A stretch of 64,000 bases of DNA from Thiobaca trueperi (GTDB lineage Bacteria > Pseudomonadota > Gammaproteobacteria > Chromatiales > Chromatiaceae): positions 1 to 64,000 of the forward strand of contig NZ_SMAO01000008.1 in assembly GCF_004342175.1 (NCBI RefSeq), in the 5' to 3' direction. Each line of letters begins with the position of its first letter. Position 1 is the first letter of the stretch. Positions 1-7,548 of the stretch are shown here, one piece after another. A model generated the notes under the pieces. That model ran no database searches. It saw nothing but the letters and a program-made list of their open reading frames with translations, and was not told where the DNA came from. The translations under genes and the position numbers were made by a program.

Positions 1-2
1 AC

Positions 3-278
3 GCTTCTATGTCCTCCCGCAAGCGGTCTGAATCATTCATCAATTTGATGGACAGGAGGCAAAAAGGACTTGCGTCAGAACAGAGTATCTACGCGAGCTC
101 AAATAATGATGCTGCTTTCGAGGGCCTAATAGATAGCCTTGTGGATGCAAGGGGAAAGTGTGCTCACCTAAAGAAATACAAATATGGGTATTTGCCGGGT
201 GACCAAAGACTCAAAGAATTGCAGTTTCTAGAACCCCAGCTTAGAGAATTATGCAGGGCATTGATAAAATTCGCATAA
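3..278 (+). CDS. Partial cassette-borne protein with HEPN-like C-terminus
   Basis: The reading frame is open from the window edge to a TAA at 276-278, so this is probably the 3' part of a longer gene; the first in-window ATG is at 9. I do not recognise the family with certainty. The last third contains DARGKCAHLKK, an R-x4-H arrangement followed by a predicted helix, which is the layout of the catalytic motif of HEPN ribonucleases; that similarity is an inference from a short motif. The stop codon lies inside the left end of an attC site, as is usual for integron cassette genes. Base composition is clearly less GC-rich than the core genes downstream, consistent with acquired DNA. Confidence 0.55.
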   Translation, partial: ASMSSRKRSESFINLMDRRQKGLASEQSIYASSNNDAAFEGLIDSLVDARGKCAHLKKYKYGYLPGDQRLKELQFLEPQLRELCRALIKFA

Positions 279-334
279 CAAAACCATCCAGCGGACGCGC
301 CAAAGGAGCGCGCCGCTGATGGTTGCCGTTAGCA
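273..334 (+). other. Integron attC recombination site (59-base element)
   Basis: The left end GCATAAC (273-279) and the right end GTTAGC (328-333) are the R'' and R' core sites. Between them AACCATC-C-AGCGG-A-CGCGCC folds against GCGCGCCGCTGATGGTT (308-324) as a near-perfect stem, leaving single unpaired C (289) and A (295) bases on one strand. Such extrahelical bases on the folded bottom strand are how integron integrase recognises attC. The 62-bp length is typical. No integrase gene is inside the window; it would lie to the left or elsewhere. Confidence 0.85.
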
Positions 335-337
335 AGG

Positions 338-472
338 TAGAACATACAAGGATGGGTAGAACGGCCATGCGATGACGTTGATGATTGGCACCGATGCCGA
401 TTGGCCGTGAAGCCCATCGTTCATCGCGTCGATGGCGGAATGATAGGTTTCGCTACGCTCTACCCATCCTAC
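338..472. repeat. Palindromic repeat, copy 1 (GGATGGGTAGA family)
   Basis: A roughly 130-bp unit ending in inverted GGATGGGTAGA (350-360) and TCTACCCATCC (459-469). It is about 90% identical by eye to 1231-1356 and begins directly after the attC right core. The copy carries an eight-base interruption (AACATACA) near its left end. Short open frames through it are repeat-derived and not genes. The remaining 279-641 interval holds only the attC and about 160 bp of unassigned sequence that may be a degraded cassette. Confidence 0.8.
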
Positions 473-621
473 GCTGGCTATGTTTGCCACGATGAGCTTC
501 GTGCAAATCGAGCAGAGCCTTGGCCTGAGCTTCTCTCTCTGGACTCAGATCTTAACTCTCGTATTCGCAGCGATCTTCGGCCTGGATATGTGCTCCCAGA
601 CCTCAGGAAATGAATCGAGGC

Positions 622-640
622 CCAATTCAAACGTTAGCCG
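622..640 (+). other. Possible right half of a third attC site
   Basis: CCAATTCAAACGTTAGCC (622-639) resembles the right-hand end of an attC, and the abiV start codon follows two bases later, as in a cassette. No convincing left partner was found within 60-140 bp upstream, so it may be a damaged or fused cassette boundary. Confidence 0.35.
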
Positions 641-641
641 T

Positions 642-1220
642 ATGGAAAAACTCACGATTGACCAACTGCATGAGTTGAGGTTGCGTATCTTCGATAACGC
701 AGAGTCTCTGCACAAAGAAGCAACGCTGCTACTCGACAACGGATACTATGCGCGAGCATTTCTGTTGGCGCACTTCACTTGCGAAGAGCTTGGAAAGATT
801 CCCATTGTTGTCGGCGCCATTGGTCGCCTGCTCAAGAATGAGGCGGTAGATTGGAGGAAGGTAATGCGGCGCTTTCGTGATCACAAAGCCAAAGTTGATT
901 CTGACGATTTTCATCAGTATGTGTTTGGTATTGAACTCGACCTATTGCGTGACTCTGACCTAAAGTGGCTAGAGGCAGCAAAGGTTGCATCAAAAAGCCG
1001 TGTGAACCACAAGAATAATTCAACGTATGTAGATGTTCAGGATGCCGCAGTAATTTCCCCCTTGGAACAAATTACAAAGGAACAAGCCGTTGAAATGCTG
1101 GATCGCGCCTTCCAGTCATTACGTGCCCATTGGCAAACCGAAAGCATGACAAATCCAATAGTCGTTGCGGCTAACAAGGTGCTCCAAGCGACGCCAAAAA
1201 GCGGCGCGCCTGAGCTTTAA
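642..1220 (+). CDS. abiV: AbiV-family abortive infection protein (HEPN)
   Basis: A 192-residue protein with the layout of the AbiV family: an N-terminal helix pair with NGYYARAFLLAHFTCEELGK (residues about 36-55), where the EELGK motif is characteristic, then RRFRDHKAK with an R-x4-H arrangement near residue 80. AbiV proteins are HEPN-fold phage-defence factors; lactococcal AbiV blocks phage translation by binding a phage protein. The ATG at 642 is preferred over the in-frame ATG at 480 because it sits just after a GTTAGCC core, where cassette genes usually start. The last 15 or so residues (NKVLQATPKSGAPEL) are translated from the attC and are not conserved protein. Function in this host is inferred from family membership. 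Confidence 0.72.
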   Translation: MEKLTIDQLHELRLRIFDNAESLHKEATLLLDNGYYARAFLLAHFTCEELGKIPIVVGAIGRLLKNEAVDWRKVMRRFRDHKAKVDSDDFHQYVFGIELDLLRDSDLKWLEAAKVASKSRVNHKNNSTYVDVQDAAVISPLEQITKEQAVEMLDRAFQSLRAHWQTESMTNPIVVAANKVLQATPKSGAPEL

Positions 1221-1228
1221 CGTTAGCA
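1169..1228 (+). other. Integron attC recombination site (59-base element)
   Basis: GGCTAAC (1169-1175) and GTTAGC (1222-1227) are exact inverted core sites 60 bp apart. The arms AAGGTGCTCCAAGCGACGCC (1176-1195) and GGCGCGCCTGAGCTTTAAC (1203-1221) form an imperfect stem. The abiV stop codon TAA (1218-1220) lies inside the site. Confidence 0.85.
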
Positions 1229-1230
1229 AG

Positions 1231-1356
1231 GTAGGATGGGTAGAACGGCTATGCGATGACGTTGATGATTGGCACCGATGCCGATTGGCCGTGAAACCCA
1301 TCTTTCATCGCGTCGATGGCGGAATGATGGGTTTCGCTACGCTCTACCCATCCTAC
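1231..1356. repeat. Palindromic repeat, copy 2 (GTAGGATGGGTAGA family)
   Basis: Terminal inverted repeats GTAGGATGGGTAGA (1231-1244) and TCTACCCATCCTAC (1343-1356) flank an interior nearly identical to copy 1. It starts four bases after the attC right core, the same position relative to attC as copy 1. It overlaps the apparent 5' extension of the next gene, so that extension is unlikely to be coding. Confidence 0.82.
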
Positions 1357-1403
1357 ACTGGCTAAAAATAAATCTGTCCCGTTTTTATACATGGGTAAGT
1401 CAC

Positions 1404-1976
1404 GTGGATGTTGATGAGCAAGCGAAGCAGTACGCCATTGCAGATTTTGACCTCATGTGGTGCCAACGGTATCTCGTTGCGTATATCGAGTTGATGACAC
1501 TTTCCGAGAACCCGGAATCCGATCCTTGGCTGAACCTCAGGTCGCGAGAGTTCGGACGCGACCACAACTTCCTCGACATACTAGGTCGATCTCTCGTGAC
1601 CGCTGTGGTTATCAGCTACAGCCGACCTTGGTCAAACAATCGAGGCCCAGCCGGCCGCCTGCGTCTCCCGAATAAGCTTTTTTCTGACATGGCTCAACTG
1701 CTCAAGCGCGAGGATCCCGAAGACAGACTGCTTCCCTTCGATCACGATGTTCACAAGAAGGTTCTTGGCTTACGCGACAAGATCGTTGCGCACTCTGACC
1801 ACTCCGAGTGGAGCTTCGAAATCGCTAGCTCCCGACTGGGTACCGAAACTACGCTCAAGGATCCCTTCACGTATCTCACGCTCGAAGCTGCTCGGCAGTT
1901 GCTTGCCAATACACAATCTCTACGATCTGAGATGAACGAATACAGACGAAAAGCCTTGGCATTGTGCAAGGCGTAA
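1404..1976 (+). CDS. Hypothetical cassette protein with Rx4H HEPN-like motif
   Basis: A 190-residue product if GTG 1404 is the start; an in-frame ATG at 1455 is the alternative. The frame is open to 1269, but that part is repeat DNA. The C-terminal half contains KKVLGLRDKIVAHSDHSEW, an R-x4-H motif followed by acidic and aromatic residues, as seen in HEPN-type proteins that sit in toxin or abortive-infection loci. No other domain is recognised. It follows an attC and repeat copy 2, so it is either the next cassette gene or one whose 5' end was rearranged. No attC was found after its stop codon. Confidence 0.55.
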   Translation: MDVDEQAKQYAIADFDLMWCQRYLVAYIELMTLSENPESDPWLNLRSREFGRDHNFLDILGRSLVTAVVISYSRPWSNNRGPAGRLRLPNKLFSDMAQLLKREDPEDRLLPFDHDVHKKVLGLRDKIVAHSDHSEWSFEIASSRLGTETTLKDPFTYLTLEAARQLLANTQSLRSEMNEYRRKALALCKA

Positions 1977-1983
1977 GTACCTT

Positions 1984-2003
1984 CGGCACCCAACGAGGTG
2001 CCG
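1984..2003 (+). terminator. Hairpin after the cassette gene
   Basis: CGGCACC (1984-1990) pairs with GGTGCCG (1997-2003) a few bases after the stop codon at 1976. There is no T tract, so termination is uncertain. Confidence 0.35.
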
Positions 2004-2019
2004 CAGCAGCATAGCGAGG

Positions 2020-2050
2020 CAGGATGGGTAGAGCGATAGCGAAACCCATC
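2020..2050. repeat. Partial third copy of the GGATGGGTAGA repeat
   Basis: CAGGATGGGTAGAGCGATAG followed by CGAAACCCATC is one end of the family found whole at 338-472 and 1231-1356. It lacks the interior. The surrounding interval 1977-2177 shows no gene and no recognisable attC. Confidence 0.6.
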
Positions 2051-2177
2051 AATGCCTTGCAAGCGGCTCATAGAGCTGGCTTCGCGGGCGGCGCAGTGCT
2101 CGTCATGCAAAATTTTACAACGGTGCCGATTAACCTAATTTCCCAGCCTTCGCATTAGCCTTCATGACGGTCTGACA

Positions 2178-2873
2178 ATGGCAAAATTCCTGAACACCAG
2201 TGCGACGAATTACTTCCTTGAGGAAATGATCAAGGACGCAAAAGATCGCCTTATTCTTATCAGCCCATTCCTCCGGCTCAATGATCGCATCAAGGAGCTT
2301 CTCGCGGACAAGAATCGTCTCAAGATCGACGTAAGAATTGTCTATGGCAAGAGCGAACTGCAACCGGAAGAGATTGGCTGGCTCAACGAGCTTTCCTATG
2401 TTCGCACCAGCTTTTGCCGCAACCTGCACGCCAAGTGCTACATGAATGAAGAACTTTGCATTGTGACGAGCCTCAACCTCTATGAGTTCAGTCAGGTCAA
2501 TAACAACGAGATGGGTGTGCTGATCCGCCGCTCGGAGGACGCCGAGCTTTACCGTGATGCTTACGAAGAATCACAGCGCATCATCCGCATCAGTGATGAG
2601 GTCAGAATTACGCTGGAGCGTGTCGCCGCACAGGGTGATGTGGGAAAATCGGATGAAGATGAACCAACCGCAAAGCTTACGTCGTCCAAGCTCGGTCAGC
2701 GCCTCAAACTCAAGACCACGGAGCTGATGGAAAAGCTGGTATCACTTGGTTATCTGGAGATCAAGGAGGGAAAACATTACCTCACGCCAAAGGGCAAGGA
2801 TTCAGGCGGTGAGTTTCGTATGAGCCCGAAGCATGGCCCATATTTTCTTTGGCCACATGATTTCAAACCATAA
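2178..2873 (+). CDS. Phospholipase D-like domain protein
   Basis: A 231-residue protein. Residues 1-155 match the phospholipase-D/nuclease fold, with one HxK motif in RNLHAKCYMNEE (about residue 82-93) followed by SLNLYEFSQVNNNEMGVLIR, the usual second half of the HKD catalytic segment. Proteins of this type act as dimeric nucleases or as the effector part of defence loci. The C-terminal 70 residues (KLGQRLKLKTTELMEKLVSLGYLEI) look like a winged-helix module that could bind DNA. Start ATG 2178 has no strong ribosome site. It lies at the edge of the cassette region and is moderately AT-rich, suggesting it came with the acquired DNA. Substrate unknown. Confidence 0.7.
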   Translation: MAKFLNTSATNYFLEEMIKDAKDRLILISPFLRLNDRIKELLADKNRLKIDVRIVYGKSELQPEEIGWLNELSYVRTSFCRNLHAKCYMNEELCIVTSLNLYEFSQVNNNEMGVLIRRSEDAELYRDAYEESQRIIRISDEVRITLERVAAQGDVGKSDEDEPTAKLTSSKLGQRLKLKTTELMEKLVSLGYLEIKEGKHYLTPKGKDSGGEFRMSPKHGPYFLWPHDFKP

Positions 2874-2981
2874 AGCATTCAACCGGTGCGGACTTCGCGA
2901 CCCCTCAGGATATGCAGACGGTGCTGCTGGATGGTGTCTGATCAATCGCGAACGATGCGGTGCCTGAATTCAACCACGATC

Positions 2982-3010
2982 CCCGGCTCGGGCGTGCCGC
3001 CCGAGCCGGG
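2982..3010 (-). terminator. Strong GC hairpin downstream of yceI
   Basis: CCCGGCTCGGGC (2982-2993) and GCCCGAGCCGGG (2999-3010) form a perfect 12-bp stem just past the yceI stop codon on the minus strand. No T tract follows on either strand. Confidence 0.45.
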
Positions 3011-3025
3011 CAGGGTCCGCCGCGT

Positions 3026-3610
3026 CTAATCCTGGCGAATCCCCTCAATGCTCAGGATCATCTCGACATCGCGCGAGGCCGGGCCGAGGTTCCGCTCGAT
3101 GCCGAAGTCCTTCAGCGCGAAGCGGGTGCTGCCCTGGAAGCCGCGCCGTTGGCCGCCCCAGGGATCCGGGCCTTCGCCGATCTCGGTGACATCGATCGAC
3201 ACCGGTTTGGTGATCCCGCGCAGGGTCAGATCGCCCTTGAGGACGGCCGTGCCGTCACCCTTGGCGGTGAAGGACGTGCTCTTGAAGGTCGCTTCCGGAT
3301 ACCTGCTCACATCCAGGAAATCCTTCTCCCGCAGGTGCTTGTCGCGCTCGGCATGGTTCGAGTCGATGCTCGCGGTCTTGATGGTGACCTCGACCCTGGC
3401 GGCGCTCGGGTTGTCCTTGTCGTAACTGAAGTCGCCAGAGAACTCGTTGAAGCGGCCATAGAGCCAACTTTAGCCGAGGTGGGGGATGCGGAACTGGATA
3501 AAGGCGTGGCCGCCCTTGGTATCGATCACATAGTCCGCAGCCGTTGCGAGGCCGGGCAGCGCCAGCGCGGCGGCGAGTGAGAGGGCGGTGAGTTGCTTGC
3601 TCGTCATCAT
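3026..3610 (-). pseudogene. yceI: YceI-family periplasmic protein, interrupted by a nonsense codon
   Basis: Translating from ATG 3610 (AGAGGA ribosome site upstream) gives a signal peptide ending near ATAADYVIDT, then HAFIQFRIPHLG followed by TAA (3472-3470) and then SWLYGRFNEFSGDFSY in the same frame. In YceI proteins the sequence around this point reads GYSWLYGRF, so a tyrosine codon (TAT or TAC) appears to have become TAA. The rest is intact and conserved: GDLTLRGITKPV, DPWGGQRRGF, and a terminal AFGIER-like segment (DFGIERNLGP). Full length would be 194 residues, normal for this lipocalin-like isoprenoid-binding family. Either a recent inactivation or a sequencing error. Its usual partner cytochrome b561 gene upstream is also damaged. 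Confidence 0.85.
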
Positions 3611-3738
3611 GGTTTTCCTCTGTTTGAGTTGACGGTCGAAAAACGCTCAGACCAGCCCGGCGGAGAAGCATTCCGCCGGGCGTCGGAATCGGGCTGGCGC
3701 AGCCGTCGGGATGACGGTCTGGCTGGCGGGAGGCGCAG

Positions 3739-4140
3739 CTAACGCCGCGCGGGACGGCGCCCGAGCATCCGCAGCAGGGTCGCGTCGCGGTCGATGAAGT
3801 GATGCTTCAACGCCGCCAGCGCATGAACGGCAGCCAGGGTCACCAGTGCGATGGCGAGGACCAGATGGACCTCGCCCGCCAGATCGGCCTGATCCGGCAG
3901 CCCGGTCAGAATCGCCGGGACGCTGAACAGGCCGAAGACATCGAGCGACCGGCCATCGGCGGTCGAGATCAGATAGCCGCTCGCCATCACCAGGAACAGC
4001 AGCAGATAAAGGAGAGCATGCGTCAGGCGCGCGATGCAGGTTCGGCGCCCGCGTGTACCAGGAGTCGTAATAGGTCAGTCAGATCGACGATCCAGAGTCC
4101 CATATCTCTCGTCGCTCCCAAGAGCCCGAAAGAGCAGAAA
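3739..4140 (-). pseudogene. Cytochrome b561 (YceJ-like), frameshifted and deleted
   Basis: The C-terminal part is open and recognisable: RLTHALLYLLLFLVMASGYL, then DGRSLDVFGLF and a final membrane helix with VHALAALKHHF supplying a haem histidine. Upstream in another frame is YYDSWYTRAPNLHR, and before that GLWIVDLT in a third; these are consecutive blocks of the b561 N-terminal half. The first frame change is a four-base tandem duplication (CTGACTGA near 4076), and about 10 residues are missing between the second and third blocks. The first transmembrane helix is no longer readable. b561 proteins pass electrons across the inner membrane and commonly sit next to yceI. Sequence 4141-4394 further upstream shows no gene. 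Confidence 0.75.
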
Positions 4141-4394
4141 AAATATCGGGTGATAGAGGACTCCTCCGCCCGTCACGACTACCAGAGGCCGGAGCGGCGT
4201 TCACGACAGGATCGCCGCGATTACAGCCATCCGCGCAGAGCCAAGGGTCAGTCGCGTAGTTTCAGGCTGGAGAGGCGGGTCAGCTCCGACCGGCGCAAAG
4301 GGCGGGGCCGGCGACTGACGATTGAGGCGATGCTCATCAGTCGCCAGCGAGACCGGGCCAATGCACGAACACCGCATGCCGTACCGGATGCGGT

Positions 4395-6236
4395 TCAGCA
4401 CCGGAAGCGGCTGATGGTCCGGGACAGCGCTTCGGCGTCCTGTGCGATCTGAGTGGAGGCGGTCGCGTTGGATTCCGCAGCGGTGGCGGTTTGTGCGGCG
4501 ATGTCCCGAATCGCCACGATGTTGCGGTTGATCTCGGCCGCGACATGCGTCTGCTCCTCGACGGCGGTCGCGATCTGAGTGCTCATGTCCTGAATCCGCG
4601 TGACATCCTCGGTGATGCGCCGGAGACAGCCGCCCGCCTCATTGGCCTGCGCCGAGCCGGCGACGCCCTCGTCGCGGCATTCCTCGATCAGCACAACGAT
4701 GTTGGTCGTCTTGTCCTGCAGCCTCGCGATGATTTCCCCGATCTCCCCGGTCGCGGTCCGGGTGCGCTGCGCCAGGGCTCTGACCTCGTCGGCGACCACG
4801 GCAAAGCCGCGTCCCTGTTCGCCAGCGCGTGCGGCCTCAATCGCGGCATTCAGGGCCAGCAGGTTGGTCTGCTCGGCGATGCCGCTGATGACATCCAGCA
4901 TCGTGCCGATGCTGGCCGAACTCTCCACAAGCTCTTGCGCCGCCTGCGTGGAGCCAGCGAGGCGTTGGGCGAGTGAATCGACGCGCTCAATGGTTGCGGC
5001 GACCTGGGCCTGTCCCTGTCGGGCATTGGCGTCGGCCTGTCCGGCGCCTTCGACGGCCATTCCGGTGTTGCGCGCGATCTCCTCGACGGTGGCGACCATC
5101 TGGTTCATCGCGGTGGCGATCTGGTCGGTTTCCTGGAGCTGACGCTGTCCGCCGGCAGAGGTCTGATCCGCGTTGGCCGAGAGTCTGGCCGTCATCTGAC
5201 TGAGACCCTCCACGGTCTGCTGGCATTGCTGGATGACCAGGGCGACGCTGTCGAGCATGGAATCCAGGTGCCCGCCCATTCGCGCCAGCTCGTCCTGACC
5301 CTTGAGCCCGAGACGCAGGGTCAGATCGTGGTCGCTGGAGATCCGCTGAATGACCCCAACGGTCTGGCTCAGACTGCGGTTGAGCGTGCGTGCGATCATC
5401 AGGGTCAGGAGCCCGACCAGCGCCGTCACGACCGCGACGAAGGCCAGCAGGATCCATCCCGCCCGCTGTTCGGCGTGGCTCAGGACGCCGGCCAGCTCCG
5501 TTTCGATGGTCTCGGCCTGGTTTTGCACCGCCTGCATCCGGGCATCGAGCGCAGCCCTCAGACCCTGATCGGCAGCAAGCCCGATCTGCGTCTGTGCCTT
5601 CACCAGCGCGAGAAAGTCCTGGCGGTAGTGCCCCAGTGTCTCAGTGACGGATGGATCGAGATCGGGGCGGGCGATGAGGCGCTGGTAGTCGGCCTCGAAT
5701 TGTTCCACGTAGCGGGTTTGGGAACGCAGCATGAAATCCTTCTCGTCACGGCGAAGCTGGAGGATGCCCGCCAGCAGGTCGTCGCGACCGGTCGCCTTGA
5801 CGCTCTCCTCCGCCTGATGCACGGCCTGGCGCAGACTGCCGTAAAGCCCGGACTCGGGATCGAGTCCGATCATCCTGTACTCGGCAAAGAACTGCTCGAA
5901 TTGATCGAGATACTGCGTCATGGCGTCGCGCAGCGATTCCGACGCCGTAAGCGGGAGGTCTTCCCGGCGCAGCAATGCGATGAGCTGTCCCAGGCCGGTA
6001 TCGAATGCCTGCGCCTCACGACGCAGCGCCTCCGCGTCATCCACCGCAAGCCGCATGAGAAAATCTTTCTCGCGCTGCTGCACGCGCAGCAGCGCATGAC
6101 TGAGATCCTGCGTCAGGTCGCTGGCCGAGTCCAGCATGTCCAGGTGGCGCCAGGTCAGCCAGGCCGCCGCCAGCACCAGCAGGAGCGCCGCAACCGAGAG
6201 TGCCGAGAGGCCAAAGAGTCTGTGTCGAATCGTCAT
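4395..6236 (-). CDS. Methyl-accepting chemotaxis protein with HBM-like sensor
   Basis: A 613-residue chemoreceptor. Membrane helix 1 spans about residues 10-28, helix 2 about 260-282 ([20 protein letters not shown]). The periplasmic part between them is helical and carries two EKDF motifs ([10 protein letters not shown] near 53, [10 protein letters not shown] near 165), the hallmark of helical bimodular ligand-binding domains that sense small organic acids in other bacteria. A HAMP segment follows, then the signalling hairpin with [19 protein letters not shown] and [18 protein letters not shown] (about 457-492). The C-terminus ends at SRTISRFRC with no CheR-docking pentapeptide. It is monocistronic, with no che genes nearby. 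Ligand not deducible. Confidence 0.92.
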   Translation of the reverse strand: MTIRHRLFGLSALSVAALLLVLAAAWLTWRHLDMLDSASDLTQDLSHALLRVQQREKDFLMRLAVDDAEALRREAQAFDTGLGQLIALLRREDLPLTASESLRDAMTQYLDQFEQFFAEYRMIGLDPESGLYGSLRQAVHQAEESVKATGRDDLLAGILQLRRDEKDFMLRSQTRYVEQFEADYQRLIARPDLDPSVTETLGHYRQDFLALVKAQTQIGLAADQGLRAALDARMQAVQNQAETIETELAGVLSHAEQRAGWILLAFVAVVTALVGLLTLMIARTLNRSLSQTVGVIQRISSDHDLTLRLGLKGQDELARMGGHLDSMLDSVALVIQQCQQTVEGLSQMTARLSANADQTSAGGQRQLQETDQIATAMNQMVATVEEIARNTGMAVEGAGQADANARQGQAQVAATIERVDSLAQRLAGSTQAAQELVESSASIGTMLDVISGIAEQTNLLALNAAIEAARAGEQGRGFAVVADEVRALAQRTRTATGEIGEIIARLQDKTTNIVVLIEECRDEGVAGSAQANEAGGCLRRITEDVTRIQDMSTQIATAVEEQTHVAAEINRNIVAIRDIAAQTATAAESNATASTQIAQDAEALSRTISRFRC

Positions 6237-6450
6237 GGGTTATCCGTCTCCTGGAGCGATGGTCGAGTCGATGCGTCAAGGGCTTGCCGGTTCGAGCGAT
6301 CTGCTTCCATGCAGGTCAGATCAGTCTGTCCCGTATCGTTCGCAAACAATGCCACAGATCAGGACGATGTTCATAGTGAGGTTCCCCCGAAATTTCGTCT
6401 TCCAAGAGTGACGTAGACTGACCGTCACACGGGAGACGAAAATGCAGAAG

Positions 6451-6858
6451 CTGGCTGTATCTGGCCATCGTGCTGGATCTGTTCAACCGCGAGGTGGTGT
6501 GCTGGTCACTGAAGCCGCGCCTGACAGCCGATCTCGTCACCGATGCCCTGACCATGGCCTGATTCCGCCGCCAGCCCGCACCAGGTCTACTCCTTCACTC
6601 CGATCGCGGGAGCCGTACGCCAGCCATGCCTTCCAAGACAAACTCCAGGAATACGGCATGCCCTCCATGAGCCGCAAGGGCAATTGCTGGGACAATGCCC
6701 CGACCGAGAGCTGGTTCAACAGCTTCAAGAACGAGCGGGTCTTCGGGGAGCGCTTCCTGACCCGCGACGCGATGAAGGCGACGGCCGTCGTTTTTGGCAA
6801 GGGGCGCCGGCTGTTCCGTCACCATGTCAGTGCGACTTTCTGTAACCAGTCGGCCTGA
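6451..6858 (+). pseudogene. IS3-family transposase (OrfB) remnant
   Basis: Blocks of an IS3-type DDE integrase core are readable in different frames: GWLYLAIVLDLFNREVVCWS (6450-6510), then TADLVTDALTMA running into a stop at 6560, LLLHSDRGS in a second frame (6582-6610), and YASHAFQDKLQEYGMPSMSR with KGNCWDNAPTESWFNSFKNE (6619-6741). WDNA-E is the region of the final catalytic glutamate. About two bases are missing at the SDRGSQYAS junction, and the N-terminal third, OrfA and clear terminal repeats are absent. Sequence after about 6760 no longer matches. Not functional. Confidence 0.82.
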
Positions 6859-6958
6859 GTCGGTTCGAGCGTTCAGTTCGGGTTCAGGATCGCACGCATA
6901 AGATGGCCTCGACGACGGGAGATTGGGCTCCCGGTCGCATGCACAGAGGACATTTTCG

Positions 6959-7255
6959 ATGAAACGTCAACATGTTCGCATCGCCCTGGTCGCCGCCATC
7001 CTGAGTGGCGCGCTGCTGCTCCCGACCCTGGCGGCAGCCCACGGCGGCCCGCACGACAGGGGCTATCGCGATGACGGTCGCTGGGTCGCTCACCCGTACA
7101 AACACGAAAAATGGCATCATCGGCACCGTTATGATCGCCGTTACCGTCCCATCGTCATCGAGAGTCCGCCGCCACGGGTGATCTATCGGGAGCCGCCGCG
7201 CCGTTATGGCGGCGATAACGGTCTCACCATCATTTATCGCGGCGTATTCGACTGA
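6959..7255 (+). CDS. Small exported His/Arg/Tyr-rich protein
   Basis: A 98-residue product from ATG 6959, chosen over the upstream ATG at 6923 because AGAGGA (6945-6950) is well spaced and the resulting N-terminus is a clean signal peptide (KRQHVRIALVAAILSGALLL, cleavage near LAAAHG). The mature part is rich in histidine, arginine, tyrosine and proline (HKHEKWHHRH-like, PIVIESPPPRVIYREPPRRY) and ends in GLTIIYRGVFD. Such small basic periplasmic proteins are common and mostly uncharacterised; metal binding by the histidines is only a guess. It precedes a PepSY-like protein and a PhoP-like regulator and may be co-transcribed with them. Confidence 0.7.
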   Translation: MKRQHVRIALVAAILSGALLLPTLAAAHGGPHDRGYRDDGRWVAHPYKHEKWHHRHRYDRRYRPIVIESPPPRVIYREPPRRYGGDNGLTIIYRGVFD

Positions 7256-7294
7256 CGCGGGATTTCAGCTCACCCTCACCGGAGCCTGATCGCC

Positions 7295-7522
7295 ATGCGA
7301 CTGAGGATTGCACTTGCCGCCCTGATGCTGTTCGTCTCACTGCCATCCAGCCGGGCTGATCAGCCGCCGGGCGGGGGGATCTCGCCGGGCGAGGCCGGCG
7401 AGATCGCCAGCCGGCAGACCGGCGGGCGCGTGCTCGCGGTCAAGCCCGCCGCTGGCGGTTATCAGGTCAAGATCCTCACGCCGGATGGGCAGGTGCGTTA
7501 TGTCTTTGTTGCCGGTCGCTGA
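7295..7522 (+). CDS. Exported PepSY-like small protein
   Basis: 75 residues: a signal peptide (residues 1-22, RADQP at the cleavage region) and a single compact domain with EAGEIASRQTGGRVLAVKPA then GGYQVKILTPDGQVRYVFV. This is the helix plus strand pattern of PepSY domains, which are found as small periplasmic proteins next to two-component systems. It sits 39 bp after the previous small exported gene and 26 bp before the response regulator, so the three probably form one operon. PepSY proteins are proposed to inhibit proteases or modulate sensor kinases; role here unknown. Confidence 0.78.
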   Translation: MRLRIALAALMLFVSLPSSRADQPPGGGISPGEAGEIASRQTGGRVLAVKPAAGGYQVKILTPDGQVRYVFVAGR

Positions 7523-7548
7523 AGACCATCGGGTGAGGCGCTGACGGC

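Noticed and set aside
334-1356. Group IIC-attC intron next to the attC sites
   Set aside because: The inserted units are only about 130 bp, have inverted ends and no reverse transcriptase or intron domain V structure was seen.
4092-4394. Frame with repeated ERRSRQDRR and SSDRRKGRGRR motifs
   Set aside because: It overlaps the decayed b561 gene on the other strand, has no clear start and resembles low-complexity arginine-rich shadow sequence.
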